A stretch of DNA of 64,000 nucleotides from DASVNK01 sp964478815. GTDB lineage: Bacteria > Verrucomicrobiota > Verrucomicrobiia > Limisphaerales > SXQI01. The stretch spans positions 1 to 64,000 of the forward strand of contig CAYZKY010000009.1 of NCBI GenBank assembly GCA_964478815.1, written 5' to 3'. Shown piece by piece: positions 1 to 6,907 of this stretch (position 1 is the first letter of the stretch; every line of letters starts with the position of its first letter). The translations under genes and the position numbers were made by a program. A model generated the notes under the pieces. It was not told where the DNA came from. It searched no databases and saw nothing but the letters and a program-made list of their open reading frames with translations.

Positions 1-88
1 CTCCGAAGACTGGCCTGATCCCTCGGGTTTCATGCTTTTTCAGACAGGCTCTAAGGTCCACGGGAAAGCACTTTGTTTCGGAGCGGAC

Positions 89-132
89 GTTCGGGCGAGG
101 CGCCCGAACGGAACAGGCGAGGGCGCCTGTTC
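89..132. repeat. Dispersed double-hairpin repeat, copy 1
   Basis: Two adjacent GC-rich palindromes stand here: an arm GTTCGGGCG paired with CGCCCGAAC (89-109) and an arm GAACAGGCG paired with CGCCTGTTC (111-132). An almost identical double hairpin recurs at 15997-16038. The arrangement resembles REP/BIME-like intergenic repeats. It lies upstream of crcB, but nothing links it to that gene's regulation. Confidence 0.8.
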
Positions 133-248
133 TACCCCAAATACGGGGAGTATTTTTTGATGCGTTTGCCCAGCACCATCCGAGTTTCCAGAGGCGTTTG
201 AGACGCGAAGGCTTTGCAGGGGGATCGATTGAGCCTACAAGGAGCCGC

Positions 249-629
249 GTGAAACTGTATCTGCTGATTGCGCTGGGGAGCGGATTGGGCGGCATGGCCC
301 GGCATGCGGCCACCGTGGCAATCAGCGCTCGGCTGGGCGGGGATTTTCCCTGGGGAACCTTTTTCGTGAATGTGCTGGGATCGTTCCTGATCGGAGTTGT
401 CGCGGGATGGCCGGCGGCGCGGCTCGAAGGGGAGGGCGGCTGGCTGCTGCGGCAATTCATGACGGTCGGCGTGCTGGGGGGGTTCACCACGTTTTCCGCC
501 TTTAGCGGGCAGACGCTGGCCTTGCTGCAAGGCGGGCGCTGGGGGCTGGCGGCGCTGTATGCCGGGCTCTCGGTGGCGGTCTGCGTGGCGGGAGCGGCCG
601 CGGGGCATGCGCTGGGCACAAAGCTCTGA
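249..629 (+). CDS. crcB: CrcB/FluC fluoride ion channel
   Basis: This is a small membrane protein of about 126 residues that exports fluoride as a dual-topology dimer in the inner membrane. Family signatures are visible: an N-terminal GSGLGGMARH (the GxxGGxxR motif), GTFFVNVLGSFLIG in the second helix, and GGFTTFSAFSGQ in the third, which holds the Phe-box and polar track. Four hydrophobic segments fit the family. I chose the GTG at 249 because AAGGAG lies five bases upstream and the protein then begins directly at the first helix. The longer in-frame ATG at 198 adds 17 polar residues not typical of CrcB. I looked for the fluoride riboswitch that often precedes crcB and could not recognise it. 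Confidence 0.93.
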   Translation: MKLYLLIALGSGLGGMARHAATVAISARLGGDFPWGTFFVNVLGSFLIGVVAGWPAARLEGEGGWLLRQFMTVGVLGGFTTFSAFSGQTLALLQGGRWGLAALYAGLSVAVCVAGAAAGHALGTKL

Positions 630-823
630 GAACGGCCGGTCGGACAGACCTGGCGGCGGTCGCGGAACTCTTTGAACTTTTCAAGACGCGTGGTTGCGCC
701 GGCCCGTACTTGCCAGCGCAGCCGGGGTGGGTGAGGGTGGCGCATCGGAACGTTCTGGCACCATCCGGACGCGGAGGCCCTTGGGGGCATGACCGTTGTC
801 GCTTGTCCCGAAAGGGGGCGCGC

Positions 824-1876
824 ATGCACCTGAAAGCCGTGCGGCTGTTGATCGCCGCGACGGCCTTTTGGGCGATCAGCTTTCCGATCGTCAAGGCCAT
901 GGCCATGCTCCAAGGCCAGTTGGTGCCGGAAGCCGGAAGCTGGTTTCACGCATCGCTCACGGCCTTCGCCCGGTTCGGGGTTTCGGCGCTGGTTCTCCTG
1001 GTGCTGTTCGCGCGGCAGATCGCGCGCTGCACCCGGCTGGAATTGACCCAAGGAGTCGCGCTTGGCCTGTTCGGGGGCGGGGGCATCCTGCTGCAGATGG
1101 ATGGCCTGGCTTATACGGAAGCCTCGACCTCGGCATTTCTGACGCAAAGCTTTTGCATCTGGGTGCCGCTGTATGTGGCCTTGCGGGACCGGCGGCTCCC
1201 GACGCTGCGCATTTCGTTGGCACTGGCGATGATGCTGGCCGGAGTGGCGGTCCTCACGGGGTTTAATCCCCGCACTTTCCATATCGGCCGGGGCGAAGCG
1301 GAAACCCTGCTCTCCGGAGTGTTTTTCGCGGGCCAGTTGCTCTCGCTGGAGCATCCGGCGTTCCGGGGCAACCGCCTGATGCCGTTTTCCTTCGTGATGT
1401 TCGGAACGATGACGCTCGTCTCCGTGCCGATCCTGGCCGCATCCGCGCCTTCGGCTCAAGCGATTGCGACCTGCTATGCGAATCCGGGGGTCCTCCTGCT
1501 GGCGGCGACGCTGATCCTTTCCTGCACGCTGGCGGCGTTTCTGATGATGAACAAGTGGCAGCCCTTCGTTCCGGCCACCGAAGCCGCGATCATCTATGGG
1601 ATCGAACCGGTCCTGACGAGCGGGTTCGCGCTATTCCTGCCGGGACTCTTGAGTGCGTGGCTCGGCCTGGCTTATCCGAACGAGACCCTGACCGTGCATC
1701 TAATTTTCGGCGGTGGCCTGATCTTCGCGGCCAATCTGCTGGTCCAGGCCGGCTGGCAGCCCACGCCCTCCCCGGCGTCCGCTGCGCCGAAGGGGGCTAC
1801 ACCCGCATCAGCCGGTCATACGCCGGCAACCGCGCGGCCAGCTCGTTCGGAGAAATCGGCGTCAAGGCCTGGCTGA
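824..1876 (+). CDS. EamA/DMT-family transporter
   Basis: This protein of about 350 residues has ten predicted membrane helices in two EamA repeats, as in the drug/metabolite transporter superfamily; the substrate cannot be read from sequence. The start at 824 follows an AAAGGGGG ribosome-binding site and begins with MHLKAVRLLIAATAFWAIS, the usual first helix. The roughly 35 C-terminal residues after the last helix are Ala/Pro/Ser-rich. About 27 of them are encoded on the opposite strand of the DsrE-like gene that ends at 1797, giving an 80-bp convergent overlap. This tail looks like an extension past the ancestral stop. Family assignment is secure; function is only 'small-molecule transporter'. 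Confidence 0.88.
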   Translation: MHLKAVRLLIAATAFWAISFPIVKAMAMLQGQLVPEAGSWFHASLTAFARFGVSALVLLVLFARQIARCTRLELTQGVALGLFGGGGILLQMDGLAYTEASTSAFLTQSFCIWVPLYVALRDRRLPTLRISLALAMMLAGVAVLTGFNPRTFHIGRGEAETLLSGVFFAGQLLSLEHPAFRGNRLMPFSFVMFGTMTLVSVPILAASAPSAQAIATCYANPGVLLLAATLILSCTLAAFLMMNKWQPFVPATEAAIIYGIEPVLTSGFALFLPGLLSAWLGLAYPNETLTVHLIFGGGLIFAANLLVQAGWQPTPSPASAAPKGATPASAGHTPATARPARSEKSASRPG

Positions 1877-2162
1877 GCCCCGGCAAGATGGCGCTCCCTG
1901 AGCCAACATTGTTCCGCGGATCGTGAAAGATGGCCCCGCCATGTTCCACAATGGCCGGCAGGTATTCCCGCAACAGGGACCCATCCGGCCAATCGTCGCA
2001 GGCGTCGTCCAGGCAATGAACCGCCGCCCCTTGCAGGTACAGATCGATGGCGACCCGCTTCCAGGCACCGACTCCGGCCGCGAGACGCACGGCCTCAGCC
2101 GCACGCGGGCTTTGCCGGGGGTCGGCGGCGATCAGGAGCAGCATCTTCAAGGGGGCGGTCAC
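1797..2162 (-). CDS. DsrE-like small protein A
   Basis: This is a cytosolic protein of about 121 residues with an alternating beta/alpha pattern (KMLLLIAADP at the N-terminus, then VAIDLYLQGAAVHCLDD) like the DsrE/DsrF/TusCD sulfur-carrier fold. Its Cys residues lie in HCLDDACDDW. The start codon overlaps the stop of the next DsrE-like gene by four bases (2159-2162), so the two are translationally coupled and probably form a hetero-oligomer. The 3' end overlaps the convergent EamA gene by 80 bp. No other sulfur-relay gene such as TusA, TusE or DsrC lies nearby, so the role is open. The fold assignment rests on pattern and is moderate. Confidence 0.7.
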   Translation of the reverse strand: MTAPLKMLLLIAADPRQSPRAAEAVRLAAGVGAWKRVAIDLYLQGAAVHCLDDACDDWPDGSLLREYLPAIVEHGGAIFHDPRNNVGSGSAILPGLSQALTPISPNELAARLPAYDRLMRV

Positions 2163-2470
2163 GCGAAATGGACGAAGCGGTCCGTGGCCGCGATCACGTC
2201 GCTGAGTGAAATCAACCCGGAGGGTGTCGCCGGCCCTTCCACCGGCAACCCGAGTTTGCGCAGGCTGTAGGCGCAGATGAAGAGTTTCACCCCGCGCCGC
2301 GCCAGGGCTTCCATTTCGGCTCGCCCCTCCGGCCGCACCGCCTGATCGATCTGATAGAGATAGACATCGGCTCCCGCGGCGAGCGCCGCCTCCGCGAGGC
2401 GAACTCCATGCCGGAAATTGGCGGTCGGCGGCGCGGCGGAAATCAGGATGCCCAACCGGCGCGCGCGCAC
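2159..2470 (-). CDS. DsrE-like small protein B
   Basis: This protein of about 103 residues opens with a first strand LGILISAAP and carries a Cys in LFICAYSLRKLGLP, at the position of the conserved DsrE cysteine that precedes a helix. That makes it the more canonical member of the pair, possibly the sulfur-accepting subunit (inference from family). The start is a GTG three bases after the stop of the upstream receiver-protein gene, and its stop overlaps the start of the next DsrE-like gene. The three genes therefore look like one operon. A pairing of DsrE subunits with a stand-alone receiver domain is not one I recognise. Confidence 0.75.
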   Translation of the reverse strand: MRARRLGILISAAPPTANFRHGVRLAEAALAAGADVYLYQIDQAVRPEGRAEMEALARRGVKLFICAYSLRKLGLPVEGPATPSGLISLSDVIAATDRFVHFA

Positions 2471-2473
2471 GGC

Positions 2474-2902
2474 TTATTCCTTCCGCCCGGGCTGAGACCC
2501 AAGCGCCTGGCGCACCCGCGCGCTGAGGGCGCTTCCGGAAAAGGGCTTGGAGAGGAAATCGTCCGGCTTGATCGGGTAACCGTTGATGATGTCGGCCTTG
2601 ACGTTCGCGCTGAAGAGGATGGTTCGCAGCGCGGGGCAGGAGGATTTCGCCTGCTGGATCAGCTCCATGCCGTTCATGCCGTCCATGGCGTAATCGGTGG
2701 CTAGCAAGTCCGGTTTGCGGGAGGCGGCCTGGATGGTTTCGAAGGCGCGCTGGGGATGGGAGAACACCTGGACGTTGAAGCCTTCGATCTCGAGCATCGC
2801 TCCGAGCATCTCGCCCAGGTCCCGCTCGTCGTCCACCAGAAAGATCAAGTGCTCGCCGCCTGCAGGCAGCATCTCGGAGGCAGGTTCGGCGGGCTCAGTC
2901 AT
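2474..2902 (-). CDS. Single-domain response regulator (REC)
   Basis: This is a receiver domain of about 142 residues with no output domain. Visible features are the acidic pair in FLVDDERD, the phospho-acceptor Asp in LLATDYAMDGMNG, a Ser in ILFSANV at the Thr/Ser switch position, and the Lys of LSKPFSG. The N-terminal 18 residues are Pro/Glu-rich. I chose the ATG at 2902; a TTG at 2953 would extend it without adding recognisable domain. It heads the operon with the two DsrE-like genes. No histidine kinase is adjacent, so its partner is unknown. It probably acts by protein-protein interaction, like other single-domain regulators. Confidence 0.88.
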   Translation of the reverse strand: MTEPAEPASEMLPAGGEHLIFLVDDERDLGEMLGAMLEIEGFNVQVFSHPQRAFETIQAASRKPDLLATDYAMDGMNGMELIQQAKSSCPALRTILFSANVKADIINGYPIKPDDFLSKPFSGSALSARVRQALGSQPGRKE

Positions 2903-3041
2903 CTGCGCACAAAACCCAACCTTGCGCGAAACCTGCCGGAGAGACAAGCGCAAGATCGATCCAGATCAAGCATAACCCTTGCCGAAGCCGCGCCGGGCGG
3001 CGGGTGAAACCGGGCGGCGATCCTGCTGTCTTGAGTGTCAC

Positions 3042-5321
3042 ATGATCGTCACATTTGCGAGTCCGGCGCGCGGCTGGCTTTGGGCATGGGGCTTCGCGCT
3101 GGCCATCGCGGCGTATCCGCTTCGCGCCGCGGAAGCCGAGCTGGAGGTGCAGCAGGGGCCGGCCGGCCGGCTGCTTCAAGTGTTCGGCGGGCCGGGAGAG
3201 GATTGGGCGATCGAATCGAGCAGCGACCTGGCCACATGGCGCACCGCCGCCGACCTCGGGACTCTGCTTTCGGACTGGCAGAATCCTCCGGCGCGGCTGG
3301 TCACCAACCGGGCGGATACCGCCCGGTTTTTCCGGGTGCGGCAAACGTCGGGCCTGTACGATCCGACGGTGTTGCGCACGTTCAGCCTCACCTTTACGCA
3401 GGCGAACTGGGCCACGTTGCTGACGCGGGGGCGGGACACGGGCTCGAATACGGTCGGCGCGCTCTCGCTGGATAACGGGGCGACGAACAGCGCGATCGGC
3501 GCGCGGTACAAGGGGAACACGTCGTTCTCGATGGGCGGAGCCAAAAAGTCGATCAATCTCGAGGTGGACTGGCCGGACTCCACGGGTGAACTGATGAATT
3601 ACGAAACAGTGAACCTCAACAATTCGGCCGCTGACGAAACGCTCATGCGCGAGCCGCTGTATTTCACGGTGATGAGCGCCTACACCGTGTGCCCCAAGGC
3701 GGCGATGGCGCAGGTCTTCATCAATGGCGCGAATTGGGGGGTCTATTCCCTGGCGCAGCAGGGGGATGGCGATTTGGTGAACGAGTGGTTCACGAGCAAT
3801 GACGGGGACCGCTGGCGCGCTCCGAACATCGGGGGCGCGGCCGGAACGCTGACCGCCGCGGCCGGCCCGCCGGGCGGTGGCGGGTTTTCGAGCCCGCTCT
3901 CCGCCTTCTCGTTCCAGGGGACCAACCTTTCGGTGTACCAACGGTATTACGAGCTGAAGACCGACAACTCGACGAATGCCTGGGAGCGGTTGTACCACGC
4001 TATCGACGTGCTCAACCGCACGCCGGCCGACGAACTGCGCGACAAAGTGCAGGACGTCCTGGACGTCGATCGCTGGCTCTGGTTCACCGCCATCGAAAAC
4101 ATTTTTGCCGACGACGACAGCTATTGGAATAAGGGAGCCGATTACGCGTTTTACTACGAGCCGGAGAGCGGACGCTTTCATCCGATCGAACACGACGGGA
4201 ATGAGGCTTTCACGGTCGGAGATGTGCAGCTTTCGCCCGTGCAGGGTTCCACCGGGACCAATCGGCCGGTCATCGCCAAGCTCCTGAGCATTCCCGACTA
4301 TCGCCAGCGGTACCTGGCGCACATGCGAACGGTGCTGGAGGAGCAGTACAATCCCCCGGCGATGAACACGCTGATCGACCGCTTTCAGGGCGTGAGCGTC
4401 GAAGCCATCCGCGCCGATCCGAAAAAGGGGTATACCATGACTTCGTATAGCAACGACGTGCGCTCCTTGAGATCGTTCGTCACCAACCGCCACCGGTTTT
4501 TGACCAACCACGCCGAGTTACGTCCGGCGGCTCCGACGCTGGACGAATACAGCACAACCTCTCCCCAACCGCTGCAGCAGACCTGGGTGCATGTCCAAGC
4601 CACTCCTGCGGAAGGGGAGGGCATTGCGACGGTCTGGATGCATTATCGACTTCACCGGTATGGCCGATTCACGCCGGTGGAAATGCTCGACGACGGCCAG
4701 CACGCCGACGGCGCGGAGGGCGATGGCGTGTACGGCGCGGCGATCCCGGCCTTTCCGGCCGGGACGCGGGTGCGATACTATTTCGAAGCCCGCTCGGCCA
4801 ACGCGGCCCAAGCTGCACGCTTCGCGCCCGTGCGCGCCGAGAACGTGACCTTCGAGTTCGAAGTTCCCACGGGTTCCAGCGTCGTTTCTCCCGTTCGGAT
4901 CAACGAGATTCTTGCTTCGAACCAGAACGCCGTCACCGATCCGCAAGGGGAGAACGACGATTACATCGAACTCTTCAACGACAGCGACCAGTCGGTCGAT
5001 CTTTCCGGCGCTTATTTGAGCGACAATCCGGACAATCCCCGCAAATGGGCGTTCCCCGAAGGCACGACAATCGGGGCGCGCGGTTTTCTGCTGATCTGGG
5101 CCGATGAAGACAGCACCGAATCGCCCGGCTTGCACACCAATTTCCGGCTCGCCAACTCGGGCGAAACCGTCGTGCTCATCGACCGCGACGACCGGGGCAA
5201 TGGCCTGCTCGACTCGGTGACCTTCGGCAGCCAGACGGAGGATCGCTCCTACAGCCGCACCTCCGCCAACCCGAACGAATTCGCCATCACGATCCCGACA
5301 CCGAACCGCGCGAACCCGTGA
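3042..5321 (+). CDS. Secreted CotH-like protein with C-terminal lamin tail domain
   Basis: This exported protein of about 759 residues starts with a signal peptide (hydrophobic LWAWGFALAIAAYPL, cleavage probable near AAEA). Residues of about 100-440 form a CotH-like domain, with GARYKGNTSF near residue 155 followed by KKSINLEVD, then ENIFADDDSYW and a catalytic-type HPIEHDGNEAF near residue 383. CotH proteins of spore formers are atypical extracellular protein kinases; activity in this branch is not established. A beta-sandwich linker follows, then a lamin tail domain (about 619-759; NEILASNQ, DDYIELFN, KWAFPEGT). No PEP-CTERM or other sorting tail is visible at the C-terminus. The start at 3042 places the signal peptide at the N-terminus; upstream in-frame codons do not. 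Confidence 0.85.
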   Translation: MIVTFASPARGWLWAWGFALAIAAYPLRAAEAELEVQQGPAGRLLQVFGGPGEDWAIESSSDLATWRTAADLGTLLSDWQNPPARLVTNRADTARFFRVRQTSGLYDPTVLRTFSLTFTQANWATLLTRGRDTGSNTVGALSLDNGATNSAIGARYKGNTSFSMGGAKKSINLEVDWPDSTGELMNYETVNLNNSAADETLMREPLYFTVMSAYTVCPKAAMAQVFINGANWGVYSLAQQGDGDLVNEWFTSNDGDRWRAPNIGGAAGTLTAAAGPPGGGGFSSPLSAFSFQGTNLSVYQRYYELKTDNSTNAWERLYHAIDVLNRTPADELRDKVQDVLDVDRWLWFTAIENIFADDDSYWNKGADYAFYYEPESGRFHPIEHDGNEAFTVGDVQLSPVQGSTGTNRPVIAKLLSIPDYRQRYLAHMRTVLEEQYNPPAMNTLIDRFQGVSVEAIRADPKKGYTMTSYSNDVRSLRSFVTNRHRFLTNHAELRPAAPTLDEYSTTSPQPLQQTWVHVQATPAEGEGIATVWMHYRLHRYGRFTPVEMLDDGQHADGAEGDGVYGAAIPAFPAGTRVRYYFEARSANAAQAARFAPVRAENVTFEFEVPTGSSVVSPVRINEILASNQNAVTDPQGENDDYIELFNDSDQSVDLSGAYLSDNPDNPRKWAFPEGTTIGARGFLLIWADEDSTESPGLHTNFRLANSGETVVLIDRDDRGNGLLDSVTFGSQTEDRSYSRTSANPNEFAITIPTPNRANP

Positions 5322-5390
5322 GCCTCCGGCGAAGCAGTCGCCGCAGAATTGCCGCTTGCCAGACCGGAAAATTTCGCGTCTAACCCGCCC

Positions 5391-6176
5391 GTGCCTGAGT
5401 GGATTGAAGTCTTTATTCTGGCCCTGATCGAGGGGGTGACGGAGTTCCTGCCCATTTCCTCCACCGGGCATATGCTCCTCGCCCAACACTGGCTGAAGCA
5501 CCCGCAGGAGCAGCTTTTCCTCGCCGTGGTGCAATCGGGCGCGGTGCTGGCCGTGCTGATCGTCTTCACCGAGCGGCTTCGGCAGTTGTTCACCCGCTGG
5601 CACGAACCGGAGACTCGGACCTTTGTGGCCAAGCTGGCGGCCGCCTTCGCGATCACGGCCGTCGGCGGGCTCATTCTGAAGAAGCTGGATTTTGAACTTC
5701 CGAAAGACCCGGTACCCGTGGCTCTCGCCACGCTGATCGGGGGCATTCTCATTCTGGTCGTCGAGTGGTCGCTGAAGCGCCGTTCGCCGAAGGAGTCGGT
5801 CTCCTGGCCCGTGGCGCTGGCCATCGGCGCCGGACAGTTGCTGGCGATTCTCTTTCCCGGACTATCGCGCTCCGGGTCGACCATCCTGCTGGCGCTGGCG
5901 CTCGGGGTAGGCCGCCGGCCAGCAACCGAATTTGCCTTTCTTCTGGGGATCCCGACGCTCCTTTCAGCGGGTGCCCTCGAAGTATTCAAAGCGGTGCGGA
6001 ACCCGGAAGCCACCGCGCCAGTCGATTGGGCTATGGTTCTTTGGGGAACGTTCGTGGCCGCCGTGACGGCCTTTGCCGCCGTCCGGTGGTTGTTGAAGTT
6101 TATTCAAACGCACACCTTTGTCGGTTTCGGCTGGTACCGCATTGTGCTGGGCGCTCTGATCCTGCTGCTGGTGTAG
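5391..6176 (+). CDS. uppP: Undecaprenyl-diphosphatase UppP (BacA family)
   Basis: This integral membrane enzyme of about 261 residues dephosphorylates undecaprenyl pyrophosphate to recycle the lipid carrier for peptidoglycan and surface polysaccharides. Signature motifs are present: EGVTEFLPISSTGHMLL near residue 12, with the catalytic Glu and Ser, and LFPGLSRSGSTI, which carries the essential Arg-Ser. Eight hydrophobic helices match the family. I chose the GTG at 5391, which places the first motif where it normally sits; a TTG at 5349 would add 14 residues. The gene lies 70 bp after the CotH-like gene. Its product would serve the polysaccharide locus downstream as well as the cell wall. Confidence 0.95.
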   Translation: MPEWIEVFILALIEGVTEFLPISSTGHMLLAQHWLKHPQEQLFLAVVQSGAVLAVLIVFTERLRQLFTRWHEPETRTFVAKLAAAFAITAVGGLILKKLDFELPKDPVPVALATLIGGILILVVEWSLKRRSPKESVSWPVALAIGAGQLLAILFPGLSRSGSTILLALALGVGRRPATEFAFLLGIPTLLSAGALEVFKAVRNPEATAPVDWAMVLWGTFVAAVTAFAAVRWLLKFIQTHTFVGFGWYRIVLGALILLLV

Positions 6177-6198
6177 CGAGCCGAACCGCGAAACTGCT

Positions 6199-6330
6199 TC
6201 AGGCGGCGCGGAGCCGCTTGAGGGGAAGGAAGCGGATTTCGATACGGGTGGCGAGAGCGGCGGCAATTCGCCGTAGCATCGCCATCGAGTGGCCTTCATG
6301 CCGCAGATTTCTGGGCTTGGACCATGCCCG
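6199..6330 (-). pseudogene. Remnant resembling the C-terminus of an XRE/HTH antitoxin
   Basis: Reading the minus strand to a TGA at 6199-6201 gives a short open frame whose last part reads MLRRIAAALATRIEIRFLPL. This pattern (L-x-x-I-A-x-A-L-x-x-R-I-E-I-R-F) is typical of the C-terminal end of helix-turn-helix antitoxins of the HigA/XRE type. The HTH itself is not recognisable upstream and no toxin gene is adjacent. It looks like a leftover of a toxin-antitoxin pair; chance resemblance cannot be excluded. Confidence 0.35.
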
Positions 6331-6400
6331 AGACGTCGTTAGGCTTAGGGGGTGTTAACCAGATTGGGAAAGGCCGTATCCGGAGTCGGGCGGATGAAAC

Positions 6401-6423
6401 TGGCACCATCATTGCGATGGTGC
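6401..6423 (+). promoter_or_regulatory. Putative sigma-54 promoter with overlapping inverted repeat, upstream of vanZ
   Basis: TGGCAC, five bases, then TTGCG gives the -24 GG (6402-6403) and -12 GC (6414-6415) with exactly ten bases between them, as in RpoN promoters. It lies about 45 bp before the VanZ-like start. An eight-base inverted repeat (GCACCATC at 6403-6410, GATGGTGC at 6416-6423) overlaps it. The window also encodes a sigma-54 activator (PrsR), which makes this plausible but unproven. Confidence 0.5.
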
Positions 6424-6460
6424 AGGCAGTGGCCGGTCCTGCAGCATTAGCATTGCCCGC

Positions 6461-6904
6461 ATGCGCCGGCTGGCTGGCTATTTCGCGCCCGGTTTGTGGA
6501 TGCTGGTGATCTTTCTGGTCTCCACCGATATCGGGTCTTCGGATAATACCTCGCGGATTATCGGGCCGATTTTGCGGTATTTCTTCCCGGATGTTTCCGA
6601 CGCCACGATTTCCGCCGTGCAAACCGTGGTGCGGAAGGGAGGGCACCTGACGGAATATGGCATTTTGGCGGCGCTCTTCTGGTGGGCGCGGCGCTATCAG
6701 GTGGGCGGGCCTTGGAGGTGGTGCTGGCGGGAGGCGTGGTGGATTGTGCCCGCGTGCGCGCTGTATGCCGTGTCGGACGAATTTCACCAGATGTTTGTCG
6801 GCTCCAGGCAGGCGAGTGTCGTCGATGTGGCGATCGACACGGTCGGAGCTTTTCTGGCGCTGGTGGCCATTTGGGCCATCGGCCGTTGGCGGCGGAAATG
6901 GTGA
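6461..6904 (+). CDS. VanZ-like membrane protein
   Basis: This protein of about 147 residues has four hydrophobic segments and the VanZ family signature: KGGHLTEYGILAALFW, then YAVSDEFHQMFVGSRQ and DVAIDTVGAFLAL. VanZ-like proteins occur widely beyond glycopeptide resistance, often near exosortase and exopolysaccharide genes, and their biochemical role is unknown. The gene ends three bases before the comEC start, so the two are probably co-transcribed. A candidate sigma-54 promoter lies directly upstream, which would place it under the PrsR-type activator encoded about 10 kb away (inference). Confidence 0.88.
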   Translation: MRRLAGYFAPGLWMLVIFLVSTDIGSSDNTSRIIGPILRYFFPDVSDATISAVQTVVRKGGHLTEYGILAALFWWARRYQVGGPWRWCWREAWWIVPACALYAVSDEFHQMFVGSRQASVVDVAIDTVGAFLALVAIWAIGRWRRKW

Positions 6905-6907
6905 GGC

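Noticed and set aside
1..248. A fluoride riboswitch before crcB
   Set aside because: I looked for the conserved pseudoknot and GGCGAUGG / CUGAUGGCUCCUAC-like segments and did not find them; only the double hairpin repeat is evident.
745..760. A second sigma-54 promoter (TGGCAC) before the EamA gene
   Set aside because: The -12 element TTGC is absent at the required spacing.
2895..4511. A minus-strand frame of 538 codons opposite the CotH-like gene
   Set aside because: The plus strand encodes a signal peptide, a CotH-like domain and a lamin tail domain; the minus frame is Arg/Pro/His-rich shadow.
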